The notes under the pieces: model-generated
The model's database searches: none
What the model saw: only the letters and a program-made list of their open reading frames with translations
Told to the model about the DNA's origin: nothing
Assembly (NCBI RefSeq): GCF_009834545.1
Contig: NZ_CP019427.1
Coordinates: 3,726,001 to 3,790,000, forward strand
From: Pseudomonas sp. S04
GTDB taxonomy: Bacteria; Pseudomonadota; Gammaproteobacteria; Pseudomonadales; Pseudomonadaceae
Reading direction: 5' to 3'
DNA length: 64,000 nucleotides
Part shown: positions 43,155 through 53,239 of the stretch, in pieces
Layout of the letters: each line of letters begins with the position of its first letter
Position numbering within the stretch: position 1 is the stretch's first letter
Translations under genes and position numbers: made by a program

Positions 43155-43766
43155 ATGCCCTATCACCGCGCCCGCCAGTTCCTCGCCGCCCTCGACGACG
43201 ACTGGGCGCGGCATGTCGCGGCCATCGGCCCATGCCTGCATCAACCCCAGCCAACGCGCGATCCCTACGAAGCCCTGGTGCGGGCGATCGCCTATCAGCA
43301 ACTGCACGTGCGTGCCGGCGATGCGATTGTCGGGCGCTTGCTCGCGCTGTTCCCCGGGCAGCCCTTCCCCACTGCTGCACAGTTGCTGGCCAGCGAGTTT
43401 GACGACCTGCGCCGCTGCGGTTTTTCCGCGAGCAAGATCGCGACCATTCAGGGCATCGCTGGCGCCACGTTGAGCGGCGTTGTCCCGGACTACCCCACGG
43501 CGCAAGCCATGGACGACGAGGCGCTGATTGCGCGCCTGACGCCGTTGCGTGGGGTTGGTCGCTGGACCGTGGAGATGCTGCTGATCTACACCCTCGAACG
43601 CTCGGACATCCTGCCCGCCGACGACTTTGGTGTACGCGACGGTTACCGCCGCCTCAAGAGCCTGGAGCAAACGCCCACGCGCAAGCAGATGCTCGACCTT
43701 GGCCAGGCCTGGAGCCCGTATCGGACGGTTGCCGCGTGGTATTTGTGGCGAGTGCCCAGGGGATGA
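43155..43766 (+). CDS. AlkA/Mag-type DNA-3-methyladenine glycosylase
   Basis: A 203-aa DNA repair glycosylase of the helix-hairpin-helix-GPD superfamily. The HhH region LTPLRGVGRWTVEMLLIYTL is followed by PADDFGVRDGYRRL, in which the second Asp is the catalytic residue. YQQLHVRAGDAIVGRLLALF is the N-terminal helix. The protein is short, lacking the extra N-terminal domain of E. coli AlkA. It removes alkylated bases. The stop overlaps the ATG of the Ada-type zinc gene (ATGA), which fits a joint role in alkylation repair. Confidence 0.88.
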   Translation: MPYHRARQFLAALDDDWARHVAAIGPCLHQPQPTRDPYEALVRAIAYQQLHVRAGDAIVGRLLALFPGQPFPTAAQLLASEFDDLRRCGFSASKIATIQGIAGATLSGVVPDYPTAQAMDDEALIARLTPLRGVGRWTVEMLLIYTLERSDILPADDFGVRDGYRRLKSLEQTPTRKQMLDLGQAWSPYRTVAAWYLWRVPRG

Positions 43767-44026
43767 AAACCTACTGGCTGCTCAACGAACAACGGCACAA
43801 GATCGCCAGCCCGGTGCCCGGCCTGTTGGGCGGCCACCGGCGCTCGAAGATCTACGGTCGCCTGGATTGCCCAGGCGCCTTGCGTGCCATTGCCCGGGGC
43901 GGCTACGTGACTCATCGGGTGTTTTTTGCCGATGAGGCAGCCGCCCTGGCGGCCGGTTTCCGGCCGTGTGCGGGGTGTTTGCCAGAGGCTTATCGGGCGT
44001 GGAAAAACGCCCGACAACCGCTCTGA
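43763..44026 (+). CDS. Stand-alone Ada-type metal-binding domain protein
   Basis: An 87-aa protein consisting of an Ada-like zinc domain: SKIYGRLDCPGALRAIARGG, then HRVFFADEAAALAAGFRPCAGC, with Cys at the first site and the CxxC pair at the end. It lacks the methyltransferase and AraC-like domains of full Ada, and I see only three cysteines plus a possible His ligand. The ATG overlaps the end of the glycosylase gene, so the two are co-translated. It may bind DNA or methyl groups, but this is inferred from the domain. Confidence 0.8.
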   Translation: MKTYWLLNEQRHKIASPVPGLLGGHRRSKIYGRLDCPGALRAIARGGYVTHRVFFADEAAALAAGFRPCAGCLPEAYRAWKNARQPL

Positions 44027-45721
<1,695 letters not shown>

Positions 45722-45962
45722 TTTATTCCCCTTTTGTTTTTGTATAAGGGTGTAGAGAGTGTTCTGGAGTCAGGCGCTTGACGGGTTATTCAAAGCCCCG
45801 AAAAACAACGCTGTTCGTCCGATGATTATTCCAGGCGTGTTTATCCTAATTACCACTGGCAAGATGGTGGAAACCCCACCCGCCTTCAAACCATTTTTCG
45901 TCACCGATTCATGAGAAAAACGCATCGATCAAAACCGTCGCTGCCCTCCCTGGCGACGGCAC

Positions 45963-47249
45963 TTAGTGCCTTGCCGATTGCTCTACCGGCTCTGCCACCG
46001 CCACCCAGTTCGAACTTGCCAGACCATCCGGCGTGAGCGGTTGATGCAAGGGCGCGTCCGGGTTCAGGTGCCGACCGCTGACTCGCGTCTGGGTCACGCA
46101 CAAGGCCAGCAACAACGCACAACCGGCGTGAAAAAAATACAGGCTGGAGGCGCCCGCATATTCCATCAATAAACCTGCCACCAGCGGCCCGATACAGGCT
46201 CCGACGCCGAAGGTGATCAACAGCATGCCCGAGAGGGACACTCGCAAGCCTGCCTCCATATTGTCGTTGGCCAGCGCCACGCCCAGCGGGTACAGGCAAA
46301 ACTGCAGGAAGCCAATCGCCGCGCCAAACAGCAACACGGTGCTGAACGAGGGCGACTGATTAAACCCCAACGGCAGGCTGGCCACGAGAAGCACCACCGC
46401 CACCCCACGGATCAGGCTCGCCCGTGGCAGGCGGTCCGAGAGCCAGCCCAGCGGTAACTGCGCCAGCAGCCCGGCGCCGATGGTCAAGGCCATGAACTGC
46501 CCGACCTGCGCCGTATCGAGTCCCTGCTTGCTCGCATAGATCGCAGCCAGGCCGTAGAAACTGCCATTGATCATCCCGGACACCAGGACGGTCACCAACG
46601 ACTGGGGAATCCGCCGCAGGAACAACCGCACATCAATCGCCGCACTGGGCACCACGCTGGGATGGGCACTGCGGGTCAGCGCCACTGGCACCGAGCACAG
46701 GGCAAACACCATGGCCACGCCCAATAGCGCACGAATGCCCAAGCCGGTATCGAGGGTCAGGGCCAACTGGCCGAGCATCATGCCGACGTAGCTGGCAACC
46801 ATGTACAGCGCCAGTACCGCGCCACGTTGCTCGGTGCGGGCCTGATCGTTGAGCCAGCTTTCGATCACCATCAGCTGGCACATCATCGCCAGCCCCACCA
46901 GCGCCCTGAGCAATAGCCAGAACGGCAGTGAATGACTGAATTCATGGGCCAGCACCGCCGCGGCAATAATCCCGGCGCACGCCGCGTAGGTACGAATGTG
47001 CCCAACCGCGCCGATCAGCCAACGCCCGACCCAACCGCCCAGGACCATGCCCAGGGCATTGGCGGCCATCAAGGCACCGCCGGCCGCCTCGCTCCCGCCC
47101 ATGCCACTCAAGCGCAACGCCAGATAGGTCATCAGCAGGGTCGAGCCCAATTGCATCAACAAGCTGGCCAGGTAAAGGGCCCCGAAAGTTCGCGTCAGTC
47201 CAAGCACGGTGCGGATTCCAAGAAGTCCAAGGGGGGAAGTTGGCGTCAC
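45963..47249 (-). CDS. MFS transporter, YcaD-like
   Basis: A 428-aa major facilitator with twelve predicted helices, N-terminal FGALYLASLLMQLGSTLLMTYLA (in part) and the loop 2-3 motif GGWVGRWLIGAVGHIRTY, as well as WLNDQARTEQRGAVLALYMV in the middle. Likeness is to the YcaD group of small-molecule exporters/importers. It starts at a GTG that overlaps the stop of the cupin gene (GTGA), so it is the last gene of the Rieske operon. It may import the substrate or export an intermediate. Confidence 0.85.
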   Translation of the reverse strand: MTPTSPLGLLGIRTVLGLTRTFGALYLASLLMQLGSTLLMTYLALRLSGMGGSEAAGGALMAANALGMVLGGWVGRWLIGAVGHIRTYAACAGIIAAAVLAHEFSHSLPFWLLLRALVGLAMMCQLMVIESWLNDQARTEQRGAVLALYMVASYVGMMLGQLALTLDTGLGIRALLGVAMVFALCSVPVALTRSAHPSVVPSAAIDVRLFLRRIPQSLVTVLVSGMINGSFYGLAAIYASKQGLDTAQVGQFMALTIGAGLLAQLPLGWLSDRLPRASLIRGVAVVLLVASLPLGFNQSPSFSTVLLFGAAIGFLQFCLYPLGVALANDNMEAGLRVSLSGMLLITFGVGACIGPLVAGLLMEYAGASSLYFFHAGCALLLALCVTQTRVSGRHLNPDAPLHQPLTPDGLASSNWVAVAEPVEQSARH

Positions 47250-47617
47250 GCCAACCCGTGCAGCTCTTTCCAGTTGCCCGGGTGCACCACGTAGCCGAAC
47301 AAGGCATGACCGCCATACACCAGCTCGCTGCCTTCAGGAATCCACAACACCTGGCCTGGCCTGACCTCGAACATTTCACCGTCGGCCTGCAGCTGCAGAC
47401 AGCCCTCGATCACGAAGATCACCTCGTCATACAGCACCGTCCACCGCACCTCTGCCCCTTCCCAGCGGGCAAATCCCACCCCGATATTCGGTGACACCTC
47501 GTTGCTCACGGCACGGGCGACATAGGCCGCTCCGGGCGGCCCACCACGCACGGTGAATGTCAGGTCCTGCTGGTCGATGCACAGCACCCGTGCCTTGCCT
47601 GGGGCGCGCGGGCTCAT
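47246..47617 (-). CDS. Single-domain cupin, EutQ-like
   Basis: A 123-aa cupin: VLYDEVIFVIEGCLQLQADGEMFEVRPGQVLWIPEGSELVY (in part) shows the two cupin motifs, with Glu and a lone His-like ligand set that resembles EutQ-type proteins rather than a dioxygenase. It may act as a non-catalytic metal-binding or metabolite-binding partner. Start and stop both overlap neighbours (ATGA with the FAD oxidoreductase gene, GTGA with the MFS gene). Confidence 0.82.
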   Translation of the reverse strand: MSPRAPGKARVLCIDQQDLTFTVRGGPPGAAYVARAVSNEVSPNIGVGFARWEGAEVRWTVLYDEVIFVIEGCLQLQADGEMFEVRPGQVLWIPEGSELVYGGHALFGYVVHPGNWKELHGLA

Positions 47618-48942
47618 AACTCACTCCGGCTGTTCCAGGCGGCCAGGCGAATGCGCGAGCGCACCCCCAGGCCGAGAAACGGTTCCGGCGGGTTGAGCGA
47701 CGGCATGCCGGTCACTGCACGGATATCGTTCAACTGCGCCGAATCGGCGCCCACCGCCAGATCGGCCAGCAAGGTCCCGGAGATCGTGCCCCAGGCCGCA
47801 CCCACCCCGTTGTCGCACGCCGAGGCATGCAGCCCCGGTTCCAGTTCGCCAAAGAAGTTGGTGAAGTTGCGCGAGATCGCGTAGACCCCACCCCAGGTAT
47901 GACTGAAAGGCACCTCGGCCAGTTGCGGGAAGCGCGCCAGGAACGCCTTGCGATGCGCCGCGCGCACGTCCAGGCGCATGGCATCGCTGGTGCTGCGCCC
48001 ATACTTGGGCACATGTTTATAGGTATTGCGGATGATCAGGCGACGATCCTCGGTCATGCGCACCGTGGTACCGGCGTGGTCCGCCGGGGTCAGCCCCCAG
48101 TCCACCTGACCGCCGTAGGCCGCCAGCTCGTTGTCGGTCAGCGGTCGGGTCCAACTGGCGAAGGTCATCACCGGCAGCAGGCGGTTACGCAAATAACCAA
48201 ACTCCTGGGTGAAGATGCTGGTGCCGAGCAATACCTGCGGGCTGCGGATCAGCCCCTGGCTGCCATGCAACAGCCAGCCGCCCTTGCCGTCACGCTCCAG
48301 GCGCTGGATCGGTGACTCTTCCAGCAACTCGACATTCTCCGGCAACGAACGCGCCAGCCCGGTGACCAGGGCCGCGGGTTGCATCAGGTAGCAGCCGGGG
48401 GTGTAGATCGCGCCACTGTAATGCTGGGTGCCGAGGACGCTGGACAGTTCTGCCGGACCCACCCGGCGAAACGGTTCGCCAAGGTCGCTCATCAGCCGCT
48501 CGAAGTGATCCAGGTAAGCCAGGCCACGGGCACCGACGGCACCTTGATACTTACCGGCGTGGGACCATTGGCAATCGATCCCACGGCTCTGCACCAAGCC
48601 TTGCAACTGTGCAATGGCGGCGCGATTGAGCCCCAGCAAGCGCTGCTTGTGTGCCGGGTCCGGATGCTCCAGGGCGAATTTGTGTGGCAGGTCAATCACA
48701 AACCCGGAGTTGCGCCCCGAAGCCCCGTGAGCCACCCGTTGGGCATCGACCAACAGAATCCGTGCTTGCGGGTGATGCGTTGCCAGACGGCGTGCGGCCG
48801 CCAGGCCGGCAAACCCTGCGCCGACGATGGTGAAGTCGGCCCGCTGCTCACCGGACAGGCGCGTGCAGGCGGGTTGTGGAGGCAAGGCTGCGTACCAGCC
48901 GCAGCTGGCATCGTCATACGGCAGATTGATCGTGTTCTTCAT
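47614..48942 (-). CDS. FAD-dependent amine oxidoreductase (DAO family, PuuB-like)
   Basis: A 442-aa D-amino-acid-oxidase-superfamily flavoprotein. The dinucleotide fold FTIVGAGFAGLAAARRLA is at about residue 38, followed by GASGRNSGFVIDLPHK, which resembles gamma-glutamylputrescine oxidoreductase PuuB and similar secondary-amine oxidases. It would oxidise an amine produced by the Rieske enzyme, for example a demethylated one, giving an aldehyde or imine. It ends in the cupin gene start (ATGA) and is 10 bp after the reductase gene. Confidence 0.87.
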   Translation of the reverse strand: MKNTINLPYDDASCGWYAALPPQPACTRLSGEQRADFTIVGAGFAGLAAARRLATHHPQARILLVDAQRVAHGASGRNSGFVIDLPHKFALEHPDPAHKQRLLGLNRAAIAQLQGLVQSRGIDCQWSHAGKYQGAVGARGLAYLDHFERLMSDLGEPFRRVGPAELSSVLGTQHYSGAIYTPGCYLMQPAALVTGLARSLPENVELLEESPIQRLERDGKGGWLLHGSQGLIRSPQVLLGTSIFTQEFGYLRNRLLPVMTFASWTRPLTDNELAAYGGQVDWGLTPADHAGTTVRMTEDRRLIIRNTYKHVPKYGRSTSDAMRLDVRAAHRKAFLARFPQLAEVPFSHTWGGVYAISRNFTNFFGELEPGLHASACDNGVGAAWGTISGTLLADLAVGADSAQLNDIRAVTGMPSLNPPEPFLGLGVRSRIRLAAWNSRSEL

Positions 48943-48952
48943 GATTCGGGCC

Positions 48953-50350
48953 TCAGGCTACAGCCTGTTGGGAGTTCTGGCAGGACTGCAGCAAACGGCT
49001 GCGTTGGGCTTGCGCCTGGCGACCGAGCAGGACAAAACCTTGCAGCGCACCGTCGACGTCATGGAAACCGGCACTCACCCCGTCCTCGGTCAAGGTGCAG
49101 CGCCATTCCCCCACGCAACCCGCCGCGGGCGGCAGCAGGCACAGCGGCGCGACCGGGGTCTTGACCGTCACCGGCATCAACGGGTAATCGACGGCCGTAG
49201 GCCGACCGAGCAAGGTCTGGCTGAGTGCCTGGATGCCCTGGTTGATCGGTGCCAGATAAGGCAACAACTGCCCGGCGATCTCGATGCAATCGCCCAAGGC
49301 GTAGATCCCCGGCTGGGAAGTCTGCAGTCGCGAGTCCACTTGAATGCCCCTGCCGACTGTCACCCCGGCACTCTCTGCCAGGCTGAGGTCCGGCCGCAGC
49401 CCGACGGCAGACAACACCAGGTCGGCCTCGATGCGTTGCCCGTCGGCGAGTTGCAAGCGGTAACCCTGGGCCGTTGGCTCGATGGCCTGCAGGGTGTTCT
49501 GCAGATACCAGTTCACTCCCAATTCGCTGAGGGCGTGCTGCAGCTTCTGGCCGGCCTCGACCGGCAGCAGGCGCTCCATGGGCCAGCGGCCGAGGCCGAT
49601 GACATCGACACGCACGCCGTTGCTGGCCAGGTCGTTGGCAAACTCGCAACCGATCAGGCCGTCGCCCAGGATGGCGACACGCTGCACGCTGCTCAGGCGC
49701 TGACGGAATTGTCGGTAGTCGTGCAAATTGTTGACGCTGAGCACGGCACTGGTGTCGCCCTCGATCGCCAGGCGCAGCGGCATCGCGCCGCTGGCCAGGA
49801 CCAACTGGCCGTAGTCCATCTCACCCAGACTGGTGCTCAAGCGCCGCGCCGCGCTGTCAATGCGCTGCACTTGGCAATGCGCATAGACGCGGATGTTCAG
49901 GCGCCGCTCGATGGCCATCGGCGACTCGCTGGCCAATGCCTCGGCGTCTTTGCCCTGGGACAGCCCGATCGACAGTGCCGGCTTGGAATACAAGTGCCCG
50001 CAGTCCTGGGTCAGCACGCAGATCTCCACCCGCGGGTCGGCCTTGCGCAATGCCTGGGCCAGGCCGTAACCGGCGTAACCGCTGCCGATGATGACGATCG
50101 GCTGGGTCGGCAACAGCGCGGCAGGAGCCATCACCGGGGTGGGCAACGGCACACTGGCGACGGCAGCCGGCGCAACATGCTCGCTGATATCGAGCATCTC
50201 GAAATCCGCCTTGCCGACGTGGCATTCGGGGCACAGCCAGTCTTCGGGCACATCCTCCCAGCGCGTGCCGGCGACGATGCCGTCCTGGGGCCAGCCCAGC
50301 GCCTCGTCGTAGATCAGGCCACAGACGATACACAGCCAAGTCTTGTACAT
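48953..50350 (-). CDS. Rubredoxin fused to rubredoxin reductase
   Basis: A 465-aa fusion. Residues 1-55 are a rubredoxin (CIVCGLIYDE and CPECHVGKADFEM, the four iron ligands). After an Ala/Pro linker comes an AlkT-like FAD/NADH reductase: VIIGSGYAGYGLAQALRKAD, the second Rossmann GDGLIGCEFANDL, and the FAD motif GIYALGDCIEIAGQ. It would carry electrons from NADH via FAD to the iron site and on to the oxygenase encoded upstream. The fusion is unusual beside a Rieske oxygenase, which normally uses a ferredoxin-type reductase. The ATG is at 50350, five bases after the aldehyde dehydrogenase stop. Confidence 0.88.
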   Translation of the reverse strand: MYKTWLCIVCGLIYDEALGWPQDGIVAGTRWEDVPEDWLCPECHVGKADFEMLDISEHVAPAAVASVPLPTPVMAPAALLPTQPIVIIGSGYAGYGLAQALRKADPRVEICVLTQDCGHLYSKPALSIGLSQGKDAEALASESPMAIERRLNIRVYAHCQVQRIDSAARRLSTSLGEMDYGQLVLASGAMPLRLAIEGDTSAVLSVNNLHDYRQFRQRLSSVQRVAILGDGLIGCEFANDLASNGVRVDVIGLGRWPMERLLPVEAGQKLQHALSELGVNWYLQNTLQAIEPTAQGYRLQLADGQRIEADLVLSAVGLRPDLSLAESAGVTVGRGIQVDSRLQTSQPGIYALGDCIEIAGQLLPYLAPINQGIQALSQTLLGRPTAVDYPLMPVTVKTPVAPLCLLPPAAGCVGEWRCTLTEDGVSAGFHDVDGALQGFVLLGRQAQAQRSRLLQSCQNSQQAVA

Positions 50351-50355
50351 GGCGC

Positions 50356-51801
50356 TCACTCCCCCGCAACCCGGATCGCTACGTTCTTGGTGCGCACATA
50401 GCTGTACAAGGCTTCCTGGCCCTTTTCCCGGCCAAAACCCGACAGCCCGACGCCACCAAACGGGGTTTCGATTCCCCCGGCGTACCATTCGTTGACGAAC
50501 ACCTGGCCGGCCCTCAGGCGCCGGGTGCAGCGCATCGCCCGGCTGATGTCCTGGGTGAACACCCCCGCCACCAGACCGAACTCGGTACCGTTGGCGATGG
50601 CGATCGCTTCCTCCTCGGTGTCGAAAGGGATCACCGCCAGCACCGGGCCAAACACCTCTTCCTGGGCAATGCACATGTCGGGACGCACATCGCGGAACAC
50701 CGTCGGGGCCATGAAGTGACCGGAGCGGTCAGGCAATGCCTGGCCACCGGTGGCCGCTACCGCACCTTGCGCCACAGCGCGGCGACACAGGTCTTCGATA
50801 CCTGCCAGTTGTCCGGCACTGACCACGGGCGTGAGGTCCGCGTCGTCCTGGCCGATCCCGACGCTGAGCCCTTCGGCCATGGCGACAACGGACTCGACCA
50901 CTTGCTCATAAATCTCGCGCTGCACCAGCAGCCGGGACATCGCTGAACAGACCTGGCCGGCATTGAAGAAAATCCCCGACTGGACGCTGGCCAGCAGTTG
51001 CTCGGGGTCGGCATCGGCGAAGGCAATCGCCGCCGACTTGCCCCCCAACTCCATCACGCTGGGAATCGCGTGTTGGGCGGCATCCCGCAAGATCGACTGC
51101 CCGGTAGGCACGGAACCGGTGAACACAATCTGGTCCACCGCACGGTGGCTGACCAAGTGCGCCCCGACCTCACGGCCTCGGCCGCAGATCAGGTTGACCG
51201 CGCCTCGCGGCAAGCCCGCTTTGCTGATGGCGCCGATCAGCACACACAGGCCCAACGGTGAAAGCTCAGGTGACTTGATGACCACCGCGTTGCCCGCCGC
51301 CAACGCCGGGGCCAGGGAACGGGCACAGATCGAAACCGGGAAGTTCCAGGGCACGATCTGCGCCGAAACGCCCATCGGGTCGTACAGGGTAAAGTCCATG
51401 TAACCGTTGCCCAGCGGGATCGAGGTGCCCTCGATCTTGTCCGCCATCCCGGCGTAATACTCGAAGTACCGCGCCGCCTCGACGAACTCGTCCCTGGCGT
51501 CGCACAGGCGCTTGCCGTTCTCCTGGCACAGCACCCAGGCCCCTTCGTCGGCCACGGCGCGAATTTCTTCGGCGATGCGCAGCAGCCAAGTGACGCGTTG
51601 CGCCGGGCGCACTCGGGTCATTTCACCGCTGTCGGCACAGCGCCGGGCCGCCGCCAAGGCGCGCTCGGCGTCTGCCAGACCGGCCTGGGCGATGGTTGCG
51701 AGCAACTTGCCATTGCCCGGGTTGTGGACTTTCAAGTGCTGGGTACTGTCGCTCCATTCACCGTCGATGTAGTTGAGCCAGTGCGAGGCTATCGGATACA
51801 T
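50356..51801 (-). CDS. NAD(P)-dependent aldehyde dehydrogenase (betaine-aldehyde type)
   Basis: A 481-aa aldehyde dehydrogenase with IVPWNFPVSI, the base Glu in MELGGKSAAIAF and the nucleophile Cys in NAGQVCSAMSRLLV. Similarity in this region is to betaine-aldehyde or gamma-aminobutyraldehyde dehydrogenases. It would oxidise the aldehyde released by demethylation or by the amine oxidoreductase. It lies 12 bp downstream of the oxygenase gene and 5 bp before the reductase gene. Confidence 0.88.
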   Translation of the reverse strand: MYPIASHWLNYIDGEWSDSTQHLKVHNPGNGKLLATIAQAGLADAERALAAARRCADSGEMTRVRPAQRVTWLLRIAEEIRAVADEGAWVLCQENGKRLCDARDEFVEAARYFEYYAGMADKIEGTSIPLGNGYMDFTLYDPMGVSAQIVPWNFPVSICARSLAPALAAGNAVVIKSPELSPLGLCVLIGAISKAGLPRGAVNLICGRGREVGAHLVSHRAVDQIVFTGSVPTGQSILRDAAQHAIPSVMELGGKSAAIAFADADPEQLLASVQSGIFFNAGQVCSAMSRLLVQREIYEQVVESVVAMAEGLSVGIGQDDADLTPVVSAGQLAGIEDLCRRAVAQGAVAATGGQALPDRSGHFMAPTVFRDVRPDMCIAQEEVFGPVLAVIPFDTEEEAIAIANGTEFGLVAGVFTQDISRAMRCTRRLRAGQVFVNEWYAGGIETPFGGVGLSGFGREKGQEALYSYVRTKNVAIRVAGE

Positions 51802-51813
51802 GGGCGCTCCTCC

Positions 51814-53001
51814 TCAGGCAGACGGCGTGGTGGCGAGCAACTGACGTGCAGCCCACTGGTGGAAGAAGTGCGTCGGGATGTCCATTTCCGGAGAGAACGC
51901 GCCACCTTTGTAGCCTGGGGAGAAACGGCCTTTCTGCATGCCTTCCACCGAGCTGATGTCTTCTTGGAACACCACTTTCCAGGACTCGAGAATCGCGGCG
52001 CGGCAGGCGGCGAACTCATCGCTGGTGGCCGCTTCGTCACCCACATAGAACAGGCGCAGGTGCTCGATGGTGCGTCCCGGCGCAACCGGCTCAAGCTGCA
52101 TGGCAAAGGCGTGGTCGGCCTGGATGCCCAGCAGCACGTTGGGGAAAAATGCTACGTATTCGGCGTTGCGCAGACGGTCCTGGGGCCACGCCGGGAACTT
52201 CGGCAGGTGGGTCCCGGCGACATCCGAGAGGTTGTAGGCGTAGCTGCCCTGGCCGGCGAAATGCTCGTCGAACAAGATGTTGTAGTGGTCTTCCAGGCGC
52301 GAATAGGAGTTCAGGCTCGGGTGCACCCACGGCAGGTGATAGGCCTCGCAGTAGTTCTCCACCGCCAGCTTCCAGTTGCAGTTGATGTCCAGGGTGGTCT
52401 GGTCCTGGCCCGCACGGCGACGCAGCAGGCTCATGCCGTCCTCGCCAAGGAACTGGGTCCAGCGCGTGGTCAGCGGCGCGAGCATGTCCTCGAGTGGCTG
52501 GGCGTCGCCCGACAGGTTGATGAACACCATGTCCATCCAGATCGCGCTGCGGATGGCTTTCAGGCCGTGCTTTTCGCAGGCGAAGCGCTCGTCCTTGTGC
52601 TGATCGATCCCGCCGACGTGCGGCGTGCCACGCAGGCCGCCGTTGAGGTCATAGGTCCAGGAGTGGTAAGGGCAGCGAATCACCCCTTGCACCTCACCGG
52701 CCTCCTCCACCAGCTTCATGCCGCGGTGACTGCAAACGTTATGGAATACCTGCACCAGGCCTTCACGGTTGCGCATCAGCAGCAGGGGCAGGCCCATGAA
52801 ATCAATCGGCTTGACCGAACCGGCCTTGACCAGGTCGCTGGCGAAACCGACACAGGCCCAGGTCTTGCCCATGACCTGATCACGTTCCAGTTCGAAGAAA
52901 TGTTGATCGGTGTAGAACTCGTTGCTCAGCCCGGTGGCCTCATGGATCGGGTTAAGTACGGTTTCAAGGTGATGCACAGGAATTTGGCGGTTGTTGCTCA
53001 T
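51814..53001 (-). CDS. Rieske non-haem iron oxygenase, alpha subunit (quaternary-amine type)
   Basis: A 395-aa ring-hydroxylating-type oxygenase subunit. The Rieske site is CSHRG and CPYHSW (about residues 86-110). The mononuclear iron site is ENYCEAYHLPWVHP, with the Asn/Glu-x2-His-x4-His pattern. Length and motifs fit single-component oxygenases such as glycine-betaine, carnitine or stachydrine demethylases (GbcA/CntA/Stc2 group). It heads the operon Rieske, aldehyde dehydrogenase, rubredoxin-reductase, FAD oxidoreductase, cupin, MFS. The ATG is at 53001; an upstream in-frame ATG gives a poor leader. The substrate is unknown. Confidence 0.9.
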   Translation of the reverse strand: MSNNRQIPVHHLETVLNPIHEATGLSNEFYTDQHFFELERDQVMGKTWACVGFASDLVKAGSVKPIDFMGLPLLLMRNREGLVQVFHNVCSHRGMKLVEEAGEVQGVIRCPYHSWTYDLNGGLRGTPHVGGIDQHKDERFACEKHGLKAIRSAIWMDMVFINLSGDAQPLEDMLAPLTTRWTQFLGEDGMSLLRRRAGQDQTTLDINCNWKLAVENYCEAYHLPWVHPSLNSYSRLEDHYNILFDEHFAGQGSYAYNLSDVAGTHLPKFPAWPQDRLRNAEYVAFFPNVLLGIQADHAFAMQLEPVAPGRTIEHLRLFYVGDEAATSDEFAACRAAILESWKVVFQEDISSVEGMQKGRFSPGYKGGAFSPEMDIPTHFFHQWAARQLLATTPSA

Positions 53002-53122
53002 TATTGTTTTCCCCTGCTGGGCACGGTTTGGAAAGATCGGCAGGCCCACTGGCCACTGTCCGTTGGCAGCCAGTTTGGGAAAACAGGAGTGGTCTCGACA
53101 AACGATATTTGCGGGGCGATTC

Positions 53123-53137
53123 ATGACTTTTAGTCAT
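53123..53137. promoter_or_regulatory. Candidate LysR operator
   Basis: ATGACTTTTAGTCAT is a perfect 15-bp palindrome with the T-N11-A core of LysR boxes. It is located 122 bp before the Rieske start and 103 bp after the LysR stop. The regulator gene directly upstream is the likely binder. Confidence 0.55.
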
Positions 53138-53239
53138 AAATTCGCCAGCCTTGTTTTTTGCCTTGAAACTTGCTAATTGCAGGGGCGCGCGAATATATGA
53201 GCAACTTGTTGTTATCGGCAAGTTTAACTTTTGCGATTC

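Noticed and set aside
48827..50401. 524-codon plus-strand frame
   Set aside because: Antisense to the rubredoxin-reductase fusion gene and its neighbour.
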